Part shown: piece by piece, positions 48,101 through 58,110 of the stretch
Layout: each line of letters begins with the position of its first letter
Numbering within the stretch: position 1 is the stretch's first letter
NCBI GenBank assembly: GCA_002102555.1
Contig: MCFL01000017.1
Coordinates: 372,001 to 436,000 of the forward strand
Length of the DNA stretch: 64,000 nucleotides
Direction: 5' to 3'
Source: Catenaria anguillulae PL171
Lineage: Eukaryota > Blastocladiomycota > Blastocladiomycetes > Blastocladiales > Catenariaceae
Notes under the pieces: generated by a model
The model's input: only the letters and a program-made list of their open reading frames with translations
Told to the model about the DNA's origin: nothing
Databases searched by the model: none
Translations under genes and position numbers: made by a program

Positions 48101-49906
48101 TTGGGCACACATGCAAAGCGGCTGTTGCCGAAACTGTTTGAGGCACAGACGGGCAGATTGGAAGCCGTGCAGTCGTGCACGCTGCTGGCTATTTTGGACA
48201 ATGGGCAAGCTTTGGGCAACACATGGTTGCTCGACGGGTGCGCGGCCAGGCTCGCGTTTGCGCAAGGTTTGCATTTGGACCCGCGCGTGGTTGAGCAGCA
48301 GCGCGAGGAGGGCAAGTTGATTTCGCCCAGGATTCCGTCGCGTGTGATTACGTGGTCGATTGTCGTGACGCTCGATCGGTTGAGTGCTGCGGCCAATGGG
48401 CGGCCCGTCATGGTGCACGAGGACGAGACGGCGATTGACTTGTCGGATGTCACTGCTTCACCCGAAAGCGCCGCAAAGTATTCCAACGAGCAGGATTTGC
48501 TTTTGCCGCAGCATTCGTATTGGCCGCATTATGCCCGGTGGGCCGTGGTTGCGGGACGTGTTTTGCGGGCCGTCAACTCGTTTAGGTACCGCCGGTCGCA
48601 CTTGTCAAGGTTGTTGCCCGAATTGCATGCTACCGTCAGCCAGCTGCGCACAAGCATTCCTGCCGAACTTGCGTTTGATTCGGCAGCATTTGCGCACGGG
48701 GTTACGCCAACCACTGTAGCCCTGGAATCGGTTTGGCTCAACATTGCCATCACCCAAGTCGTCGTGTACTTGTACCGCCCGCTCGTCACCATGATCATCG
48801 CCGGTGTCTTTGCGGCTTCGTCGTCATCGCAATCCGGGCTCGCCGATGCAACTGAGGACCAGGATGAGTTCCCTCGTGTGCGCGACTTGATGGAAGCTCG
48901 CGACGTGATGGTGCATGCCCTTCAAGTCAACCAATCAAGCACGCCGTCCTCTTCTGCGTCGTCTGCCGCTGGGCACAGCAACTCGTCCGACGCCAAAATC
49001 CCGCCTCTGTACCCTCAATACCTGGCCACGCTCGAGCGCGCCGTTGAAAATGTCGTCAACATGATCTCGACTGCAGCCCCTTGGTCGCACCAGTTCCTGA
49101 CCGTGTCGATCCATCAGCTTGCGTCCATTTTATCTGCGGGCCGCGTGGTTGTTGCTGGCGGCGGGTCTCCACAACGCATGCGCGACATTCTCGTCCAAGT
49201 GCCACGTATTCTCGCCCGGTGGGTCCCACATGCGCCCATGGCCGTCCACACTTTCCACATTGCCGTTGCGCAAGTGCACGAGCTGGACAGGCTCATTCAT
49301 GGGCCAGGCACACCGCCGCCGACGGCCGAGGATTTGAGGTTGCCGTTGCCCATGGATCGCTTGAACGAAACATTTTGTGCCAACCGAGTTGCGACGCAGT
49401 GTGCCAGGATCACCGAGTTGGTGTATGACAAGAGCCAGTACGCGAGGGAGATGGATGCGTTGGCGTCGAGGTACTTGGCCTTGGGTCCCATTGAGCCCTT
49501 GTCAGGCGTGGGCAGTCAACAGCAGCTCCAACAACAGCAGCAACAACAGCAACAGCTCGTGTCGCCCAATTCGTCGGCTGCATCGACGCCGTTGCACGCG
49601 CCGCAGCGCCCGAGCAGCGCCATGTCCATGGGGTCGGCTGCGTCGTCGTCTGGCCACCAGCATCATTCGCCGTTGCTTGCTCAAGCGACCATGGTAGGTG
49701 GTGTTCCGTCGCCGACGGCCGCCATGCATGCTCAGCGACCGCAAGCACAACCGCAGCACCACGTCCCTACACCGCCGCCGCCGCCGCCACTTTCGGCTTC
49801 GGGTACTGCTGCCACGCCGGCGTCGTCCATGTCCTTGCCTGCACTGGATCATATTGGCGAGTGGGCGCTCAACGCGTTGCCTGAAGGCTTTGAGTTGCAG
49901 TTTTGA
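45137..49906 (+). CDS. Zn2Cys6 transcription factor with fungal-specific regulatory domain
   Basis: Six exons in phase: 45137-45353, 45772-46140, 46282-47062, 47156-47165, 47233-47660 and 47764-49906, giving about 1,315 aa. The first 450 residues are Gln/His/Ser-rich, like an activation region. The DNA-binding motif is spliced from three exons: ACTNCR ends exon 3, a 10-nt micro-exon supplies RRK, and exon 5 starts VKCSGGFPCKHCSDFGHEC. Together this is a canonical Cx2Cx6Cx5Cx2Cx6C zinc cluster. A fungal_trans-type middle domain follows from about 47800 (YFATTHHWVPML, GALQVERKHFAWD, and ARLAFAQGLHLDPRV in the usual place). The C-terminus is Gln/Pro/Ser-rich (poly-Gln near 49520-49555). It is nuclear by family; its targets are unknown. 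Its unusually long first intron (418 bp) holds an 11-C tract. Confidence 0.9.
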
Positions 49907-50299
49907 TAGAGGTCAGCCAGTCAGTGAGTTGCCCTTTGTGTTTTCTCTCCATCGTTTCCTCTTTGTTTTTGTCTTGCATCCGGATATCCCTCCTCGTTCC
50001 GTCCACCCACGGCTAACTGTCTCATGGACATTCCAGTGTTATCCTTGCGTTCTCGTTGTGTAACATATGTCAGTTGTGTCTGCGTATTCATTTTTCTTGT
50101 TAGTAGCACTCACTACATTACTTTTGTTGACTTGTCTCCTTTCTTGATTCTTACTTAGTGCTGCCCGGCCTGCGAGCCTGTGTGGTTTTGTGGTCTTGCG
50201 AAGTCTTGTGTCGTTTTGGCGGTGATGGTTGGAAGTTTGCTCAAGACAATTCGCGATGTTTAAACATCATCAAGACCATGAATGCAACTCATATTGACC

Positions 50300-50360
50300 A
50301 TGTTTTCCATATCTCGACCCATGGCAATTGCCTCAAGACGCCCAGTACCGTCGCATATCG

Positions 50361-50395
<35 letters not shown>

Positions 50396-51004
50396 GCGCT
50401 GTCGTCGACCACGCTGCCTTCCAATGCTAATGCATCTCAGGTCCATCCGCTCATTGCCAGTCCGTCATCTTCTCACCATTGGAACCCCCATGCCATCCTG
50501 CGCCCAGGCACTGACAAGTCCAGCACTCGCACAGATCCGACGCACTCGATCGCCTCACTGCTCACCCCACCTTCCACCTCATCGTCGTCGTCGTCTTCGT
50601 CGTCGTCGTCGTCATTTGACCCCCCATCCCTCAATCTCCACCAAGTCTGCACCTTGGCCGGTCTGCCCTACCCGTCCAACCCACACCAAACCCTCGCCGA
50701 CCTGTCTCAGTTCCTCACGCTCGTCAATCACCTGCACGACGCGCACTCGGCCACCGCCGACCCACGCGAAACCGTGTCGCTCTGTTCAAGCGTCTCGCTG
50801 CAAGATCTCGCTGCACGCCAAGTCCAAGCCCATGCGCCAAGCGTGCCAGTTGCAAAGGTTGTGGAGGGAATGCCGAGGGCGAGCGACGGCAAGCCCGGGT
50901 TTGACGAGGAGAGTGGGCTGTATGTGGTGCCTGTGCAAGTGGTGGCCAAGCCATCTATGTTGGCATCAGAGTCCGCGGACCCAAGTGAAGAGCGGTTGTC
51001 GTAA
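50300..51004 (+). CDS. probable mitochondrial Glu-tRNA(Gln) amidotransferase subunit C
   Basis: Single-exon frame of about 234 aa (an in-frame ATG also occurs at 50282). GatC is the small subunit of the amidotransferase that makes Gln-tRNA(Gln) in mitochondria. The N-terminus is rich in Arg, Ser and Ala without acids (FSISRPMAIASRRP, then an Arg-Ala run), as for a mitochondrial presequence. A poly-Ser stretch follows. From about residue 105 it has the GatC pattern: NLHQVCTLAGLPYPSNP, then DLSQFLTLVNHLHDAHS, a Pro-rich step into VSLCSSVSLQDL, and an end with GLYVVPVQVVAKP like the GYFVVP end of the family. The similarity is modest, so a different small mitochondrial protein remains possible. 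Confidence 0.55.
50364..50393 (+). repeat. hexanucleotide repeat (GAGCCC)x5 encoding an Arg-Ala run
   Basis: Five exact GAGCCC units lie inside the predicted mitochondrial presequence of the GatC-like gene. Because the unit is six bases, changes in copy number alter the number of Arg-Ala pairs without shifting frame. Confidence 0.9.
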
Positions 51005-52972
51005 GTCCAGTGGTTTGTCTCAAGGCAAGTCATGCAGTCCTTTCGTCATGTACTTATTTTCCTCAAGCGTCTTGTGCAAATCTCCTTCCAGCAGCGTTAA
51101 TAATACACACATATAGATAGCATACCTGACCATTCTTCGGTGACCATTCTTCGGTCTACACTACGTGAGCGGCAAAGGAATGAGCAAAAACAGCAAGATG
51201 TGAACAAACGACTCTGATCAGATTCAATCCAACTCGTCAACGCAGCGGCCTAACGCTACTCAACGTAGAGGTGTCAGAAATAATAAATGGTTTTTAATCA
51301 TCCCATCGAGTCAAAAGAAAGGTCGCTAAACCAGCAAGATCTTTTGGACTCGTAAGCTCTGTTTAGTCCTGGCCGCCACGCGCAGCACCCGCACAGGGCG
51401 AGTACACATCAACTTACTAGTCCGCACAGAGCTCACCAAAGCATGACCCGAGAACCGAATCATGGGCAAGCAGTGAGCGGACGTTGGGGAGTTGCTACTG
51501 GGCAAGGCAAGGCTCTTCGAATGGATATAACTATTTTCGTCCTTGTCCAAAAAGGGGTTATGGGAAAAGCAGCAAGCGAAAAATGGAGAAGATGAAGGCA
51601 TCAGTTTGTCAGAGGTGAAATTAAGCAATCATGGGGACTCCACCGGAGCCCGTAGTCTTATGAAACACGGATAAGTGATAGGTAACATCCCACGCCTTGG
51701 TTGGATAGCGAAAGTAGCAATAAGGAAAGAAAAGGAGAGTCAATGGCCTCAGTTGGTAGTGCATGAAAGTTTGTACTTCAGGGTACTCAGAGATCTTGGT
51801 AGAGAAATTCTAATCCGCGGCCATTTTTGGGTATCATCAAAGTAGCAGTGGAAAGGGCCGTTGACAAAAAAGTGATTTTCGCTCAGACATCCAAGGAAGG
51901 TCAAACATGAGCCATCAGCGGACCGGCCGCAACTTCCCCCGCCTCCCCTCCCCGAAGGGAACTTGACAGAACCCCCCACTCCTCCAACCACAACAACCCG
52001 CATCCACATCTCCGCCACATGCTTCGGTACAAACGCACTTGACCTGCAACCTCCACAGCTCCCGCCAGGGCCAAATCCTTGCTTCCCCTCGGGCACACAG
52101 GACAAGCAGCGCACACCAGTGAAGGCGGCCACAAGCCCAAGCAATACCCAAGGTTCCACTGGGGTGAACCAACTGACAAGGTGACTGAAAGGCAACATTA
52201 ACGGCACAAGCACTCCACGCGTGCACGATAGGAGAAGAGATGCATTGGGAAGATGGCGGCAAAAGCAGGGACAGAACGGCAATAGGGAGAGCGAGCACGC
52301 ACGACTCGAGCAAACTGGCCCACGGGCATAACACCGTTTCCACTATGATGGGTTCAAGTGTACTTTGGAGGCACTGGGGTGCCAAACTCTTGCGCAGAAC
52401 GCAAGCGAGTGGCGGCAAGAGAAGGCTAGACGTCGGGGCACGACAAGGGTCCTTTGGTGGAAACTGCGAATATGGAAAGTCGTCATCAGCGCGAAAGAAT
52501 TGTCAACGTATGGTTGTTTTGGGCATAAGCCAGCAATGTGAGAACGTTGAGCAGTTGGAGCTAAGCGTCGAGTCGTTGGGATGTCGAGCAACGAGGAAAT
52601 CGGGATAAAAGTGGATTGTGTGGATGCTGTGTCATTGAGAGAGGAGATGCTGTGGAGTTTGCTGCTCGCATTTGAGGGATTGGGAATCAGCTACTCTGAT
52701 GGATGGACTCTGCGTCGTCGAACCTGAAAGAACTTGGATTCGCATTTGTGATCGGCAAGCAGCACGTGACTGGTATCCACGTCATTCCTTCTCGCAATCC
52801 CAATCACGCGTGAACGTGGTTCTGAAAACATATGAATGGTCGGCTGTCAATCAAAAATCAATGATGCATTTGGTAACGGAAAAAAATGAATCAAACAAGA
52901 ATCCAAAACGAACAAGACAACATGCACAATCCATCCCCACTATTCCATCCTGCCTGTGATGCCTGCCTCGCA
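51005..52972. other. 2-kb convergent intergenic region
   Basis: Between the 3' ends of the GatC-like gene (+) and the Gid1-like gene (-). Minus-strand frames at 51749-52282 and 51915-52418 are open but overlap each other, are Cys/Leu/Pro-rich and show no family, so I do not call them. A 14-mer (GACCATTCTTCGGT) occurs twice in tandem near 51128-51155. Nothing else seen. Confidence 0.45.
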
Positions 52973-54769
52973 TCACAACCCACCAAACACGCCTGCGGGC
53001 CAATCCACCACACTTGCCTCCCCACCACCCCTGCCCGCCACTTCGGCCACTACGGCTCGCGTCTGCCTGACGGCCGCCTCGAGCGCGGGCCGTGCAGGCA
53101 TCCCCAACGCATGTACAACAATGCCCGCATTCACCCTGTCGGCAAGTGCCTCTCTAGCTTTCACATCAAGCAAGTGTGCAACGGCAGGCACCAAGGCCGG
53201 GTTCGGGTACGCAATCAGCGGCATGAGCTCGTACAGCCGGGCCTGGACGTAGTCGTGCGGGAGCGCTTGGTGCGCGTTTGGCGGCGCGTGCAGCCATCGG
53301 ACCAGCGTGGACCGGCCATAGGTGATGACGGGTTGCAAGGCGGCTGGATCCGTTGTGGAAGTTGCGGTTGGCGCGTCGGTTGTTGCGTGGGTTGAGCACG
53401 TGCGGACAAGCTCGATGAATTTGGCGCATTCAAGGTCGAATTGCAGGGATGGGTCGGTGGAAAGTAGGGATGGGTAGGTGGCGGTGAGATGCGAGAGGGC
53501 TGCGTCAATGTCGCCTTGCAAGATGGCAGCGCGAATGACTGCACATGTGCGGACAATGGCATTAGAATCGGCAATGTGAACAAATGACAGAGTTGAAGAG
53601 AAAAAAAAAAGCGTACGGCCACGCTGTTCCATCTCTGCAACCGTCTGCTGAATCGACTTTGAATCTGCCCGCCTCTTGTTGGTCTTGGTTGGGCTCGGCT
53701 GCTCTTGGTCCACATCCATGGCATCACCCGCCGGGTCGACATCCGATTTGGAATGCCGGCCCTGGTGCTGGCGCATCAAGGCCTCGGCCGTCTTCTTGAA
53801 CCCATGGTGCACCAAGTACCCTTGAACCAACTTGACCAGGTCGTCGGGTTGGACCCTTGGATGGGACGACGACAAGGTAATCTTGTCCCACACTTTGCGG
53901 CGCTCGTCGCGCACGTACGAGTCAATGTCGAAACGGAAAGCGCGGTGCCCGAAATTGGCCAACAGGATTTCTCCTGGGGTGCGCATGCCAATGCTTGGGT
54001 AAATTGGCTTTTGTGTGACAATGGGCAAAGAGGATGATGATGTAGCCGTGGAGGAGGGCATTGAGGTTGGAAATGGCAGGTTGGTAAACGCCGTGCCCAA
54101 ATGGACGCCATTCTTTGTGAAAAATGCCGACCGATCGATAAAGTTGATGCCACACCCAACGACATCGCCCGTTTGAAACGTGGGGCCGTAGGGCTTGCCG
54201 CTTCCCGAGCTCTGGAAAATGTTGCCGTCGTCGCCATGGTAGCCCCACGACAGGGGCTCCCAGCCGGGCAGGCGGTTGAGGGGCACACCCTGAGCGCAAA
54301 AGCCAATGCCAATGTATCCTTCGCGGCCCTTGGCAATGATCTCGCACTCAAAGTAGTAAATGCCCGTGGAGAGTGGGATCGGGTAGTTTGCTCGAACAGC
54401 AGCAGCGTCATTGTCGGAGCGGCCGGGCCCGTCGTACTCGACGCGCAGTGGAAGCGGGAGTTTGAGCATGCCGCACTTGTCCTTTGGGTTCCAAGCCGAC
54501 GGCAGGGCAACTTGCTGTGGGCCTGGCAGTGGGGAGGACGTGACAGCAGCAGCGGCGGCACTGGTCGAAGAGATTGCGGACGAGTCTGGCAGGTGAAAGA
54601 CGTGGGCGAGCGCGGCCGAGCTCAGGTAGGTGGGGACCGAGGGCGAGATGGGTGGCAACCCGGCAGCGACGCGTGGGTTAGTGGCAGTGGGCGAGTTGGT
54701 CATGGCGGTCGTGGGGGCGTGCTTGGGCTTGGGCGGGGAGTGAGTCATCATGGCTGCCGAAAAGTCCAT
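52973..54769 (-). CDS. Gid1/Vid30/RanBP9-like protein (SPRY-LisH-CTLH)
   Basis: Minus-strand exons 54769-53617 and 53538-52973 give about 572 aa. Family members are scaffold and substrate-receptor-binding subunits of the GID/CTLH ubiquitin ligase. Domains in order: disordered N-terminus; SPRY (about residues 95-285; YYFECEIIAKGREGYIGIGFC, WGYHGDDGNIF, GDVVGCGIN, FFTKNGVHLGTAF); LisH (about 300-330; DDLVKLVQGYLVHHGFKKTA); basic linker; CTLH/CRA (AAILQGDIDAALSHL, LQFDLECAKFIELVR, QARLYELMPLIAY). The 78-bp intron is a multiple of three and has no stop, so the whole locus is one open frame; splicing restores the usual RG-x-IRAAILQG junction. The start is the first ATG and the promoter faces the SUN gene. 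Confidence 0.92.
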   Translation of the reverse strand: MDFSAAMMTHSPPKPKHAPTTAMTNSPTATNPRVAAGLPPISPSVPTYLSSAALAHVFHLPDSSAISSTSAAAAAVTSSPLPGPQQVALPSAWNPKDKCGMLKLPLPLRVEYDGPGRSDNDAAAVRANYPIPLSTGIYYFECEIIAKGREGYIGIGFCAQGVPLNRLPGWEPLSWGYHGDDGNIFQSSGSGKPYGPTFQTGDVVGCGINFIDRSAFFTKNGVHLGTAFTNLPFPTSMPSSTATSSSSLPIVTQKPIYPSIGMRTPGEILLANFGHRAFRFDIDSYVRDERRKVWDKITLSSSHPRVQPDDLVKLVQGYLVHHGFKKTAEALMRQHQGRHSKSDVDPAGDAMDVDQEQPSPTKTNKRRADSKSIQQTVAEMEQRGRTLFFFSSTLSFVHIADSNAIVRTCAVIRAAILQGDIDAALSHLTATYPSLLSTDPSLQFDLECAKFIELVRTCSTHATTDAPTATSTTDPAALQPVITYGRSTLVRWLHAPPNAHQALPHDYVQARLYELMPLIAYPNPALVPAVAHLLDVKAREALADRVNAGIVVHALGMPARPALEAAVRQTRAVVAEVAGRGGGEASVVDWPAGVFGGL

Positions 54770-55105
54770 GGCAAAGCAGCGAAGAATGCGTTGGCTTCTT
54801 TTGTGTCTGAATCTGATCTTTAGTGCTGGTCGGTATAGCCCGTTCGGTATTTATCTTTACTCTGAGTATTTAAATATATGAATAGCCCCGTCGATCAATT
54901 GGAGGTCGGTTGGGAGGGCATAAATAGGTAGACCGAGATTGTGCATGCCAATCATCGATCATCGATCATTAGGCTGATCAATTGGTACGTAGTTGCTTTC
55001 ATTTCCACGTAAGTTGAAGTTTTCGCAGTCAAAACAACGTATGTATGCACATGTTGGCCAAGCAGTGACTCACGGCAATCGCATTTCCACCTCAATAACT
55101 CTGCC
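54770..55105. promoter_or_regulatory. divergent promoter region, Gid1-like / SUN gene
   Basis: About 335 bp between two start codons. It has an AT-rich core (TATTTAAATATATG near 54867-54880; CATAAATA near 54920) and short ATCGATC repeats (54953-54968) that could be promoter elements; none is assignable by name. Confidence 0.5.
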
Positions 55106-57493
55106 ATGGACCGCCGTCAAGACTACTTGCGCAGCCACGACCTGCACCGTGATCAGCGCCGCCTCGCCAGCGCCAGCGGGCAAAGTGCCCGCGATCACGA
55201 CCGTGATCCAGATACAGGGCACGACGACGAGACCGAACCAGCGACGGTCGCGCAGTACAACTTGCGCAACAGGCTGGTCTATGCCTCACCCAAGAATTCG
55301 TCCTCATCGCGCGGGGCCAAGCCCAAGAAGAAGGTCCAGCCGGAGCAGGAGCAGCAACGAACCGGGGCGCCCTCGCCCACCGTGCTTGCCAGACTCTATC
55401 ACTTTGCTGGCGGCCGCCCCTCAAATCCCGCGCCATCGAGTCCCACGACAACCACGGCGACGACCGCCCACATGTCTGTCCAGGCTCCCACGCCAAACCT
55501 CTTGCGCCAAATGAACAAGAGACTTGTGTCGCCTCCCTTCACAAACAACCCAAACCAATCCCATGGTGCCAGTTCCAATCAGCACAGTCTACACGGCAAC
55601 GGTGATGGCGACGACGACGACGATGATGACGACGACGAGGAGCAGCAAGATAAGAACTCACCCACCCGTGCGCAACCCAAACCGACATCCAAGCCCAAGC
55701 AGCCTGCAGCCGACCCGTCAAGGCCAGCACGCCGCAAAATCAATGGCGAGCTCGATCAAATGACATCAAAGGCCTTTACCGCCGACCCGTCGCCTGCAGC
55801 CATCGCATCGCGTTCCGCCACCCCACTTCGGCCCACTGAATCCCAAATGTTTCGCTCGTTGAAAACAACACTCAAGCGCCACGTCACTTTCTTGATGCAG
55901 AATGCGCAAGACCTCCTCTCAGCCCGAATCATCCTTGCCTTTGTCGCGCTTGTGCTTGCCGCTTGCGTGTACTTTCTCGGCGTTCGGCCAATGCCTTATG
56001 CGCCTTCCGACGCTCTGGTGTACCCGTCCCCGCCTTTTGCCCTTGTCAACGAACACGCGCCTCTTTCGTCGCCCATGTCTGAAGTTCGCGTCAAGAGATC
56101 CGAACCTTCCACACCGCATCCGCGCGAGCAATCACCTTCCGTTCCGCCCACGGCCCCTCCTCTGCCTGCCTCTCCTCCAGCATTCTCAAACCAACAACCT
56201 CAATCTCAACCACAGTCACAGTCAGAGTCACAGCAAGATCTGACCCATCTCCACTCACTCCTCGACAACCACGCATCCACCTTGTCCTCACTCCAATCAC
56301 GCCTCGAGTCAACTGACAAGTTACGCGCCTCACTCGCCACAGACTTGCGCGCATCCATCCTGACCCAAGTGCAACAGGCCATTGAGACCAAACTCGATGA
56401 CCCAGAACACCTCTCGCGTGCTGCCTCGGACATTGTGTCCAAGGCCGTCTCCGAAAAGGTCGCGCCCGTGCTCGACGAGTTCAAGAAGCAAATCGAACAA
56501 GTCAAGCAACAATTGGACGAGGTACAGACCAAGCAGCGTGCCGCCGAGGAGGAGCGCGAGCGTACACGTGCAAGGCGCGCACTCCAGGTCGACGAGCACC
56601 AACAAGCATCACCAAGCGTTTCAAACTTGCGCGACGTGGCGCTCTACACGTCGGGCGCACGCATCCAGCATTTCCTCACGTCACGCACCTACTCGTGGCC
56701 CGCATCGCCTGACGCGCGCAAATCCTGGTGGCCATTCACATGGAATGCGCAAGTCTCTGCCCACCCGCCCGAAATCGCACTGCTCTCGACATCAAACTCG
56801 GCAACAACTCCTGATTTGCTCGTGGGCAAGTGCTGGACATCGTTGGGGGCGCGTGCAGTCATCACGGTCAAGCTCGCGCGCATCCATGGTGGTGCGGTTG
56901 GATCTCCTCCAAGTGCGCCGGTGCAAGTGGGCCTGGCGCACGTGGCGCAAGAGCTTGCCGTCGAGTATTCGGTCGCGCCAAGCGAGGTCAAAGTTTGGGC
57001 CATTGTGGGCGACATTGGCGCAGATCAGGTCAAGGCCGTGGACGAAAAGGTGCGGGCGCTCAAGGCCATGGCGGGTGGCGCGCCACCCAGAGTCGATGCG
57101 GGGATGCCACCGCCGTTGGTTCAGCAGCCGCAGACGCCGTCGAAACACCAAAGTCGCCAGAATCAGGTGATTCCAATTGACGCATTAGACGAGATTTCCG
57201 CCGACCAGCTCACAAACCGTAGCGAGGGTGCGCCGCTCGCCAAGCTCCTTGTGGCATCATTCCCTTACCCCGGAAATCAAGTCGTCCGCCAAGGCGCGCT
57301 CGTCTGGACACTTGCTTCGATTCCGACCGAGACGCGCGCGGCATTCGATGCCGCGCGCGTGCATTTGCGGCTGGTAGCGTTTGAGGTGGTCAAGAACCAT
57401 GGGCATGCAGACAGGTCGTGCGTGTATCGCGTGGGTGTGTTTGCTGATGTGCCGTCCGAGTATCCCGGCGCGAGAGAGAAGGTGCATGTGTGA
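55106..57493 (+). CDS. SUN-domain inner nuclear membrane protein (Sad1/UNC-84 family)
   Basis: One uninterrupted 795-aa frame. SUN proteins span the inner nuclear membrane and bind KASH proteins to form LINC bridges between nucleus and cytoskeleton. The N-terminus (about 1-270) is charged and low-complexity with an acidic Asp run, and would face the nucleoplasm. One membrane helix follows (about 272-292, ARIILAFVALVLAACVYFLG). A lumenal coiled coil runs roughly 385-500 (heptads around SLQSRLES and VKQQLDEVQTKQRA). The SUN domain fills the C-terminus: DVALYTSGARI, LLVGKCWTSLGARAVITVKLA, a PSEVKVWAIVGD strand, and ARVHLRLVAFEVVKNHG near the end. An interrupting Gln/Pro-rich loop (about 57060-57200) lengthens the domain. 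Intact. Confidence 0.93.
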   Translation: MDRRQDYLRSHDLHRDQRRLASASGQSARDHDRDPDTGHDDETEPATVAQYNLRNRLVYASPKNSSSSRGAKPKKKVQPEQEQQRTGAPSPTVLARLYHFAGGRPSNPAPSSPTTTTATTAHMSVQAPTPNLLRQMNKRLVSPPFTNNPNQSHGASSNQHSLHGNGDGDDDDDDDDDEEQQDKNSPTRAQPKPTSKPKQPAADPSRPARRKINGELDQMTSKAFTADPSPAAIASRSATPLRPTESQMFRSLKTTLKRHVTFLMQNAQDLLSARIILAFVALVLAACVYFLGVRPMPYAPSDALVYPSPPFALVNEHAPLSSPMSEVRVKRSEPSTPHPREQSPSVPPTAPPLPASPPAFSNQQPQSQPQSQSESQQDLTHLHSLLDNHASTLSSLQSRLESTDKLRASLATDLRASILTQVQQAIETKLDDPEHLSRAASDIVSKAVSEKVAPVLDEFKKQIEQVKQQLDEVQTKQRAAEEERERTRARRALQVDEHQQASPSVSNLRDVALYTSGARIQHFLTSRTYSWPASPDARKSWWPFTWNAQVSAHPPEIALLSTSNSATTPDLLVGKCWTSLGARAVITVKLARIHGGAVGSPPSAPVQVGLAHVAQELAVEYSVAPSEVKVWAIVGDIGADQVKAVDEKVRALKAMAGGAPPRVDAGMPPPLVQQPQTPSKHQSRQNQVIPIDALDEISADQLTNRSEGAPLAKLLVASFPYPGNQVVRQGALVWTLASIPTETRAAFDAARVHLRLVAFEVVKNHGHADRSCVYRVGVFADVPSEYPGAREKVHV

Positions 57494-58110
57494 CAGGTGT
57501 TGTGCAAGTTTTGAGTGTTTTCCCATTCTTCGCCTGGACTTATTTATGATTGATTCCATACATGTTGGTCACTTTTTTTGCAGAGTTGTGATCAAAAATC
57601 CTGAGAGGCATGTGGTCAAGCAAAGCATCCATGTTGCCCGAACATGTGTTCTTGCCTGCTGAAATGTTTGCACTTGTTCCCGCGTCACACAAATGTTTCC
57701 ATCTTCTGTCACGGATCCCGATTGCGTTGTGACGCAACGCAGGGGTCAGATGCGGGGTCATGTGTGCGAACTCAAACCGACATTCCAACTGCTGTATTCC
57801 TGCAACTCTATTATGTGTTATCGCAACCACTACCCTGCACCGGACTCCATGCATACACATGCCCAGTGCCAACTCAACGCATCGTCACACCAGCCTCAAT
57901 CTTTTGTGAAGATCACTTGATTTGCGCTGTCCAACTTGCTTGGGCCAACCACTCATCCAAACTTTTGCATCATTAATTGATCGAGCAGGAGTGAATCGAG
58001 ATTTCGCGCGTTTCAGACTTGAGCGCAAACTCAATTGCTGCTGTCACTTGCGCGACTGGACCCAGGACAGTACGAGACCCGGGCTCGCTGGTTGGTTAGG
58101 TTCGACGGTC
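57494..58110. other. intergenic, promoter of TmcB-like gene
   Basis: No gene recognised; a mixed-composition spacer between two plus-strand genes. Confidence 0.5.

Noticed and set aside
51749-52418. two overlapping minus-strand frames of 177 and 167 aa
   Set aside because: They overlap each other in different frames, are Cys/Trp/Pro-rich and lack any family pattern.
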